DNA of 64,000 bases from Clarkia xantiana subsp. parviflora (Eukaryota; Streptophyta; Magnoliopsida; Myrtales; Onagraceae), in NCBI GenBank assembly GCA_036873135.1, contig JAPTYO010000015.1:2316839-2380838 (forward strand), written 5' to 3'. The position numbers and the translations under genes were made by a program. Under the pieces are notes generated by a model. That model made no database searches. It worked only from the letters and a program-made list of their open reading frames with translations, and was not told where the DNA came from. How positions within the stretch are numbered: the stretch's first letter is position 1; every line of letters starts with the position of its first letter. Positions 56,164-64,000 of this stretch are shown in pieces.

Positions 56164-56317
56164 TGATGGATATACGCCCAATTTGAACCCGTTGACTTCC
56201 GAAACGTTGTATTTTTATCGTCCCATTACCGATTGTAAATCGAAACTTCAACCCGAACACTTCGCGAACACATCGACGGCTCGGACGAGGCCGGAGCGCT
56301 CGTTCGGCCGAGGCAAA

Positions 56318-56575
56318 CTCACCTAGGTGAGGTTGGGTGGCCACACCCGACCTCCCCTAGGAGAGATCGGGTGGACCAACCCGATCTCTCCTAGGAGAGA
56401 TCGGGTGGGCCAACCCGATCTCTCCTAGGAGAGATCGGGTCGGCCAACCCGGAGAGATCGGGTCGGCCAACCCGATCTCTCCTAGGAGGGATGGGGTTGG
56501 CCAACCCCATCCTCCCTAGGAGGGGTTGGCCAACCCCATCCTCCCTAGGAGGGGTTGGGTGTCCTCACCCAACCC
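56318..56575. repeat. Palindrome array in U3 of D
   Basis: CTCACCTAGGTGAG (56318-56331), then several CCCGATCTCTCCTAGGAGAG-type and CCATCCTCCCTAGGAGG-type units joined by GGCCAACC. Core CCTAGG instead of the cores found in C. Confidence 0.9.
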
Positions 56576-56861
56576 CTACCCTTGGGGGTCGGATTTCTCC
56601 TCCCCCCAAGGGCCCCTGCGCCATTTTCGGACACCCACACTCGGTTCACGTCGCCTACCTTCTCCGTATCCTAAGGTATTAATTATGCGTTTAAAGGATA
56701 ATTAAGTGTGTTTAAAGGTTAACGATGTCATTAAGCCACCTTAATGACACCGTTGCCTATAAATACCCCACCTTCACAACTCATTTGATCATCTTGGCAA
56801 GTTGCACAATTTTGCTCTGACATCTCTCTAGCTTTATCTCTCTAAAACCGTACTGACTTAG

Positions 56862-56930
56862 GCATCGGAGAGGGTTCATCAGGCACCACCCCCCCCCCCC
56901 CTCTGTGCCTGGTATTGCCCCTCTTGCAGG
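56862..56930 (+). promoter_or_regulatory. Conserved LTR two-stem RNA motif, copy in D
   Basis: GCATCGGAGAGGG, ATCAGGCAC (56878-56886) paired with GTGCCTGGT (56905-56913; one G-U), loop of C residues, then CCCCTCTTGCAGG. About 104 nt below the TATA box. Confidence 0.65.
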
Positions 56931-57230
56931 GTGGCAAGGAGAAGAGAGCCAAGGAAGCAGAAGAGCATAGAGCAGTAGGACAAGCCCCAGGGGTAAGAAG
57001 TACAAGCCTCAGGAGGTCAAAAGGAGAGAAGGAAAGGAGGTCAGAAGGAGAGAAGGAAAGGAGATCAGAAGGAGAGAAGAGAAGGACATATATCAGAACG
57101 ACTACCCCAAGGGAGCAGAAGGGCATGTATCAGAATGACTAGTCCTAGGAACACTGAACCCGACATTTCATTAGTGGGAGATAAATTCTAGATTGACGAC
57201 CCGTTGACCTAGACTTTATAACCTAACACT

Positions 57231-57245
57231 TGGCGCCGTCTGTGG
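57231..57245 (+). other. Primer-binding site of D
   Basis: TGGCGCCGTCTGTGG, as in A, two bases after the LTR end. Confidence 0.8.
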
Positions 57246-57279
57246 TCTTCGAACAGAAAGCCTGGCAATAACAAGAGCG

Positions 57280-58200
57280 ATGACGAACAACTTAGTATCT
57301 AGGCATCACCGCCCACCTGGGGGCAATAGGCGAGGGAGACATCCTATACCTCCAGCAAGGCAGCCTAACCCAGAGAAACAGCCTGCACACCAGAGCCTCA
57401 GGTAGCCCCACAGGCACCCCAGCCTAACAAGCAGGGAGGAGGCTTCCACAGATCCAACTCCATTGACTAGGAAGCCACAGGGACAGGGGGGCAACAAGGA
57501 GTGCCATCCCAATACACGGCACCTCCACAGGGGTACTACTATGAGGCACAACCTCAAGGGTATCCATGTGGAATAATGACTCAAAGGAACGACAATCGTG
57601 CCCACACAACCAACATAAGGCCCGCATACTCGCAAGGAGCACAAACAGTGACTCCGAGGTTGATGCACGCATTGGATGAGCTGCTAGCCTATAGGGAGAC
57701 CCTGAGGAACAGGCAGAGAAGGCAACACCAGCATGAAGAAGAAGAAGTTCACGAGGAAGAACAAGTCCCAGAAGAAGAACACGACTCGCACCCTAGAGCA
57801 GGGCAGCGAGAAGAACAAAGAAGAAATTATCAAGAGCCACCCCCAGAGGGAAGGCAGCAATTTGTGCCTCCTAGGCAACAACAGACACAACAGGACGCCA
57901 GGGCCTACACCCCACTGGGGGCAGACAGACAGCCAAGACCTCAAAGGAAGCAAGAATTCCACCAAGTACCCCAACAGGGACATACACTGCACTAAGGGAA
58001 GACATACATGACAGACCAACAAGGATATAGGAGTTCCAACATCAACCATGGCAATGTACACATACAGTCCGTATCACCACAGACATGCGTAAGGGACATA
58101 CCAAGGAAAGCTCAAAGGGAGGGACATAGTCCCAACAACACAATAAAGCAACCACCTACCCATGATACAGCACGACAGGTCCAAACCCCTTGTACATGAC
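57280..58200 (+). pseudogene. gag: Gag N-terminal relic of D
   Basis: ATG 57280 starts MTNNLVSRHHRPPGGN and stops near 57403. A shifted frame (57501-57995) has Gln-rich sequence with VTPRLMHALDELLAYRETLRNRQR, matching VTPAMMDALEELIAFRETLKNQ of E, then an acidic Glu-rich part. This places E and D gag in one lineage. The central gag domain is not seen. Confidence 0.6.
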
Positions 58201-61200
58201 AACCCTTGGCACACGTCCTCCTAGGACAGAGGAGGAGTTGAAAAGACAAGGATTTGAACAGGGAACTAATAGAGTACCACACCACGTCAGCACATAGCTA
58301 CTACAATGGGAAGTCTCATGGAGAGACATAGTAGAGTGAGACCGCACATAGCATACATGAAGGATACACCTCCACCTAGTCCGCCTTGCAAGGATGCGAC
58401 CTCATATTCCTCAAGTGGAAGGAATACACACAGACTAATGGAGGAAGACAGTTACATTACCAAGGAAACAGGAGATATCAACACCCCCACTCCCATATCC
58501 TCTTATTTAATTTAACTGCATAACAAGTCAACTCCCTAAAAGGGGTAGATTTTGATACTTGATATCAACATGTTTTCCAAGAATGACCATACCGGACGCC
58601 TCCGGGCTCCGTGATATATATATACACAGGTGGACCACTAGAAGAATCAGTAAAAGGCCGTCGCCAATCAAGAGATGCACAAGCAATAGATTCCTCAATC
58701 CCAAAGAACACCTATAAGGTCAAGTTTCTGGGAAAGATCACAAGATGAAAGGCTCACTTACAAAAATAAGTTGAGCACTCCCAACATCCTATAGAGGAAC
58801 TACCATGAAGGTCACAAAGGATTACCCCTACTACAACCTTCCACTAAGCTTCCTAGGGCCAAGCCCGTCAAAGGATCCCATCTGGCATTGGTATGCAAGG
58901 GGGGCACTAGTCACAACATGCCCTCCCCACAAACGCCCATTAGCACAAGAGGGGGTAGCCGCGAACACATCCCTCCAAAAATGGAGGAAACCATATCACA
59001 TGGGCAACGCCCACCATTAGAAGCAAACACCTCCAGCGGATCTTTATGATTTCACAAAATAGCCAGGAGATACAACTACACTTAGTAAGCTCATCCCAGG
59101 TAATGGAATACACTTCCATCAAAAACCCTCAAGGACACCAAGCCTAGCAAAGGAAGAACGGTGACACCATCATCAAGCTTTTAAAAAGGGATATGGAAAA
59201 CATAGTATTTCCACACAATGATATGTTAGTCATAAGAGAGGGAATCACCAACTTTGACATGAAGAGAACCATAGTACATGAAGGGAGTCCGTCAGACATC
59301 TCCCATGACCAACCATTGATGATACTAGAGAAGAGTCAGGCATACCTAATATCAAGGGACCCCCTACTAGTAAAGGTGGTCAGAACATCAACACACCCAT
59401 TAGGGACACGGCACTGCAAATGAACCAGGAAAAGGATGGAACACATATCCTTACAAGTATCCTTACAAGTATCCTTACAAGTATCCTTGCATTTATCCTT
59501 GCAAAAATAAACTCCGTAGATAAAGAAGTTATCTAATAGATGACTATATCTCTGTTCTCAAGCTATGATCCTAACCCGGAGATCCTTGGACTCCGTACTA
59601 TATATGTAATGAATATCATGTTCATCAGAGATAGGTACACGAAGATTCAAGACAGCGCCATAAAGATTAGGCGCATACCTCTACCAAGTACGACACATTG
59701 GAGTGTTCACAAACACTCCTTCGCCATCTCACAAGAAAGGAGGGAAACCAAGGATACAAGTCCTAATAGAATAAACATCGGTAGAATATCCTGTCATTGA
59801 AGTCATGCACCAAGAGAGAAACTCTAAAGATGCAAGTTTAGCAAAGGAGATAGTGCAACAACTAGTGTGTGAAAAAGGAGATACATCTCCTACCAAGAGC
59901 CTTAGGGTAGGATAATAGTTCTACAAGATCAACCAAAGAAGAGCTCTAAAGCTTGGGGAGTAAGGTTTCAAGATCGACCTTCACACTAGACGCACATCCC
60001 GATCAACCACCTTGTCTGCAAATGATAAGACATTTGACTCTGGCATCCCATCAAGAGGAGAACCCCGATAAAAGAGGCACTAGAAAAATATCCCGCCTCT
60101 AAGGCCATACACCAAATACATGATGAATGAAGGTTATGACAAAACAAAAGAGGAGGGACTTGTCAGCTCAACACACCTCAAACACGTATACGTACGCAAT
60201 ACAAATGCAGCCTCTAATGAAGTTATCCAACAAGGAATAGCCAATACGGGAACAAACCCAGGGAAAATCAGGGAGCATCACCTGCAAACCTAAAGGAAAA
60301 CGCCCTTTTTAGATTCAAGTCCTAATTCGAAGGAAGTCTACAATCAACATTCAAGGTGGGAGGAGCATGACCAATGGGACACCCCCTAAGGGCAGTGAAG
60401 AATACTCCAGTATGAAGGAAAAGGCAAGGCACACTAAGTGCCACAACACTCCAAGAAGATACAGCCCGGTCAGACCCCCCCCCCCCCCATGCACGAGCAA
60501 AGAGCATGGGTCAGATTGACTAGTCTGAAACACACCTACGAGATTAACAACTCAAGACACCATTCTATGAGAGAGCTCTTCAACCTACACAAGGAAAGGG
60601 GGGAAAAATTTACAAGCACCCCTAGGATACAGACATTGCCACATCCTAGTTATCAAGAGAATGAAATCCACCCCCACCCACCCAAAGCAAAAGCTCTTCC
60701 ACACAACCTCCAAAGACACATCCGACAAAGGCATCATCCAAACCATGCCTATGACTGAAACAAGCAAGCATGAGAAAGAGTAAATCCTACAAGGGACACT
60801 CATCGCATTCAAACAAGCAGACAAGGGAGCCCCGAGCATAAGGGGTACCCAACCAAGAAAATGAACGAGGGGCCTTCAACGGCCAAATATGAAAGGCGGT
60901 GTGACCACCAAGCAACTTGGGGGCACCGAACGAATAAGTGCTTGGTAGTCCACCTAAGTGTAAAAGAAGAGATTAGAGGCAGAAGATCACAAGAACATAC
61001 AATACCACTTTTCCTAGAAGAAGTCACATAAGAGGAAAACATCCTCAACTCCCTATACGAACTCGTCCTAAGTTGGCAACACACAAACATCGCCCTCGAA
61101 AGGTGATCTCCCACATTGAAGAAAAAGCGTGGTAACAGGCAATATCGTAGAAGGAGAAGTCAAGTAAAGACTCGAAAAGCATACCAAAAATGCACCATAC

Positions 61201-61229
61201 ATGAGAAGGGACACAAGATAAGGTAATAT
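58201..61229 (+). other. Decayed internal region of D with protease-like and zinc-knuckle-like relics
   Basis: No intact gene. At 59193-59330, FPHNDMLVIREGITNFDMKR then IVHEGSPSDI resembles the Tat protease start, with the catalytic Asp replaced by His. At 60900-60941, C-7-GHRTNKC has the 14-residue spacing of the gag knuckle (position 4 is Gln). Their order (protease before knuckle) is reversed from a normal element, so the region is rearranged or one match is chance. A poly-C run is at about 60475-60487. Confidence 0.4.
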
Positions 61230-61985
61230 TATGAGCCCTCCGGGAGCCAATCCCGCGAACACATTCGACGCCCCCAAGAGCGTATCTTGAGAGTAGTTCT
61301 AAAACTACGAACCCTGTGCCCTCCGGGAGCCTATCCCGCGAACAGATTCGACGCCCCCAAGAGCGTATCTTGAGAGTAGTTTTTATACTACGATCTTCGA
61401 CGCCCCCAAGAGCGTATCTTGAGAGTAGTGTTCATACTACGACCTTCGACGCCCCCAAGAGCGTATCTTGAGAGTAGTTTATACACTACGACCTTCGACG
61501 CACCAAGAGCGTATCTTGAGAGTGGTTTCCAAAAACTACGAATTTCGACGCCCCCAAGAGCGTATCTTGAGAGTAGTGTTCATACTACGACCTTCGACGC
61601 CTCCAAGAGCGTATCTTGAGAGTAGTTTATACACTACGACCTTCGACGCACCAAGAGCGTATCTTGAGAGTGGTTTCCAAAAACTACGAATTTCGACGCC
61701 CCCAGGAGCGTATCTTGAGGTAGATTTGCAACCTACCAGATTCGACGCCCCCAAGAGCGTATCTTGAGGTAGAAAAAACACTACCAGTTCGACGCCCCCA
61801 AGAGCGTATCTTGAGGTAGATTTCAAACTACCAGTTCGACGCCCACCAGGAGCGTATCTTTGGTCTAACCTGAGCCCTCCGGGAGCCTATCCTGTGAAAC
61901 GTTAAGTGCCATCCGAGAGCCTGTCTCGTGAACAGTTTTCGACGCCCACCAAGAGCGTATCTTTGGTCTAACAGTACAACGTATA
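61230..61985. repeat. Repeat array of D
   Basis: Reverse complement of the array of C: TTCGACGCCCCCAAGAGCGTATCTTGAGAGTAG units with spacers, ending in GGAGCCTATCCTGTGAAACGTTAAGTGCC units. Confidence 0.9.
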
Positions 61986-62609
61986 CCGTGTAAGGGGTAT
62001 TAGAAGAGATAATCACACCATGCTCAGAAGGATCCCATGAGAAAGTAATCATAAAGTAAGGTTGTATAAAGAACACATAATATTTTTTCTTGATGAGATG
62101 GCAGGTATAGCATGAAGGAAAACACAAAAGAAAGATAAGGAAATGAAAGCATATACAAGGGACAAGTCCATGACCAAAGGATCATATACAGAAGCACAAG
62201 AGGCTATCATAAAAAGTAACGAGTTATCCTACCATCCATATTACAAGTCAAGAGAAATATCTCAAAGGAACCCAACACCACCAAGAAGGATAGCAAAGAC
62301 ATGAAATCCAAAGTTAAAGGCTCTCAAAGTAAACTCGACCCATCAAGAAGAGGAATTGCCTTACAGGTCGCACAAAGCAACCTTCGATAAACGTTATTGT
62401 CTTACACGTCACCCTCGCGTGACCTATGGTCGTATCAGACTTGAACATCGTCAAGCACAACTCATGAAGGAGACATCTAAAGAGCATAAAGGATACAACA
62501 TCCGACAAGACGAGACATCGGGACCTAACCCAACAGACATAGCCTAAACATAAGGCAGCTATAGCAATAAAGGCTCTCCAACGAGAAAGGAATACTAAAG
62601 CACAACTCC
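61986..62609. other. D internal non-coding stretch
   Basis: Mirror of 54851-55479. No gene seen. Confidence 0.45.
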
Positions 62610-62815
62610 ATACATCGTGATGTGGCTATCATGTCCACATACACTGAAGTGGCTATCATGTCCACATATCTTGAAGTGGCTATCATGTCCACATACCTTG
62701 AAGTGGCTATCATGTCCACATATCCTGAAGTGGCTATCATGTCCACACACTACAGAAGGGCTATCACTCCGACACATCACGAAGTGGCTATCACGTCCAC
62801 ATACCCCGAAGTGAT
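62610..62815. repeat. 27-bp repeat in D
   Basis: Copies of TATCATGTCCACATACCTTGAAGTGGC, the reverse complement of the repeat at 54640-54850. Confidence 0.92.
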
Positions 62816-63136
62816 TATCATGACAGCACGTCATAAAACATCTGTCAAAGACATGCATTGTAAAGACACCATCCCGACCACGAACATCAAAAGGCTACGC
62901 CTAGCCTCAGGAGGAGGTTCAAGAAAAAGGAAAAACAACACCCTTCGTACGCTCATCAAAGGTAGGCACTTATATTTCAACCCACTGGGTGATACCAGGA
63001 AGGAGACGTCCTCATTATGAATACAACCTCCATATCTCACGAAATCAACCATGAAGCAAAGAATCACGACAAGCACTATTGAGGGCATATAACAAAACGA
63101 TCCCCACAACGATCACAACTACGATACTAGTAGAGG

Positions 63137-63900
63137 CTAACTCAAGAGCAGTCTCAACCAAACTCCAAAGCAAGAATTTGCTATCTTAATCAGAGCCATG
63201 GCAAGAGAGGGGAACCTCAATGTAAGATGATGATCACACCCGTCACCAAAAGAAAAATCTTCAACGCAGGGGTTAATAACATAACCCATAGGAAAGACAA
63301 AGACACCTTCAAAAGTCGTCAAATCTACATGAAGATGAAATGAACTTGAGACTCGGCCCCTCGGCTGGGGGGCAGGGGATAGAGAAGAGACATCAAGACC
63401 TATGATCACCCCATCGCCAGCCACAGGTTGTTTCCTTTTGTCAAGCAAAAAGGGCAACTCTTCAACCACTACCTCCTTATCATGGAAGGGAGTCAGCAAG
63501 GGGGCACTTGAAGGAGAGCCTCTCGCGGTTTCTTTCTCCTTGGCAGCCGAGGGCCCGACCTCAGAGTCAGATTTCCGCGCCTTGGATTTAGATTGACTTG
63601 AACTCTCACCCTCCACAAGAACCATTCGGTAACCAGGGAAGAACGCTCTAACAACAAGAAGGAAGCAGCATGAGAACAATCATAAGTATATCACAAAGAA
63701 AAGAGAAGGGAAAAAGAACATACTGGAAACATTAGCAGCCATCCCTGACTTAGAAAATTTCTTGGCCTGATAAGCAGAACTAGAGGGTTCTTCCCTCTCA
63801 TCCGATCCAACGGACGGTCAAATTTGGTCTGATTACCTTGGAAAACGATTTTCAAGGTCTCCCTGTCTGAAGAAGAAAGCTTCCCAAAATTGAGTCATCT
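63137..63900 (-). pseudogene. Antisense gene of D
   Basis: The minus-strand block 63137-63679 encodes RMVLVEGESSSQSKSKARK, SDSEVGPSAAKEKETARG, LLDKRKQPVAGDG and HVDLTTFEGVFVFPMGYV; an upstream exon and intron continue to about 63900. It mirrors C at 53630-54321. Upstream of the exon, near 63800-63850, D has about 50 bp that C lacks. Confidence 0.55.
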
Positions 63901-64000
63901 ATACGAGCAACCAACGCAAAGATCGACCCTTACTCATGGAGGGGCGAGATACGCCTACTACGGGGGCAACCTTAACACCAATGGAAGAGGGTGAACTTTT

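Larger units (their letters stand above)
56164..57228 (+). repeat. 5' LTR of D
   Basis: 1065 bp, TGATGGATATACG to CCTAACA. Palindromes 56318-56575, TATAAATA 56758-56765, hairpin motif 56862-56930. Just before the TATA box lies GTCATTAA/TTAATGAC, also found in C and C2. Confidence 0.88.
56164..64000 (+). mobile_element. Element D: C/D-family element inserted in the array of C, running off the window
   Basis: 5' LTR 56164-57228, PBS at 57231, gag relics, about 3 kb of decayed sequence, repeat array, antisense gene on the minus strand. The 3' LTR is outside. The flank GGGGG (56159-56163) is the expected TSD. No RT or integrase. Confidence 0.8.

Overview
The window looks like plant nuclear DNA from a large, repeat-rich genome, probably a dicot, though the species cannot be named. 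It is made almost wholly of nested LTR retrotransposons. I found no host protein-coding gene, tRNA, rRNA or CRISPR array. The evidence is: Ty3/gypsy and Ty1/copia polyproteins, long LTRs with TG...CA ends, primer-binding sites of the TGGCGCC type (Tat-like) and the TGGCGACTCTGCTGGGGA type (Ogre-like), polypurine tracts, and 5-bp target-site duplications (TSDs) that match exactly for three elements. Element names (A, A2, B, C, C2, D, E, F, G, H) are mine.

Layout, left to right. 1-2519: 5' end of minus-strand gypsy element A2 (gag-protease frame apparently open, plus LTR), inserted in a copia reverse transcriptase (2520-4351). 4352-6948: 3' end of a Tat-like element, C2. 6949-11128: minus-strand copia F, inserted in the C2 LTR. 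11129-31425: G, an Ogre-like non-autonomous element (TSD AACTC) with no coding capacity, inserted in F. Inside G lies A (13299-24566, TSD TATAC), a Tat-like gypsy element with gag-protease, RT-RNase H-integrase, a 26-bp minisatellite and a four-exon antisense gene. 31426-32870: remains of F and an unidentified broken minus-strand coding relic. 32870-38659: E, gag-only. 38660-51309: H, minus strand, inserted in E's repeat array. Inside H's repeat array lies B (41090-50494, TSD ACTTA), a sister family of A. 51310-56163: C, minus strand. 56164-64000: D, plus strand, same family as C and inserted into C's repeat array, so that C and D form a large inverted repeat.

How the parts work together. A and B have the full Tat-type plan: LTR, PBS, gag, protease, RT, RNase H, integrase, repeat array, antisense gene, PPT, LTR. 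Both are broken: A by one stop and two frameshifts, B by one frameshift and five stops. C, D, E and H keep LTRs, gag pieces and antisense-gene exons, but I see no RT or integrase, so they probably needed enzymes from relatives such as A or B. Signals not explained by the ordinary annotation are: (1) a two-stem RNA fold at a fixed distance below the TATA box in the LTRs of at least four element families, with stems that change sequence but stay paired; (2) arrays of unrelated perfect palindromes in the U3 of C-family LTRs; (3) a spliced antisense gene with its own TATA box inside A, whose promoter and first intron survive in B; (4) repeated insertion of these elements into one another's minisatellites.
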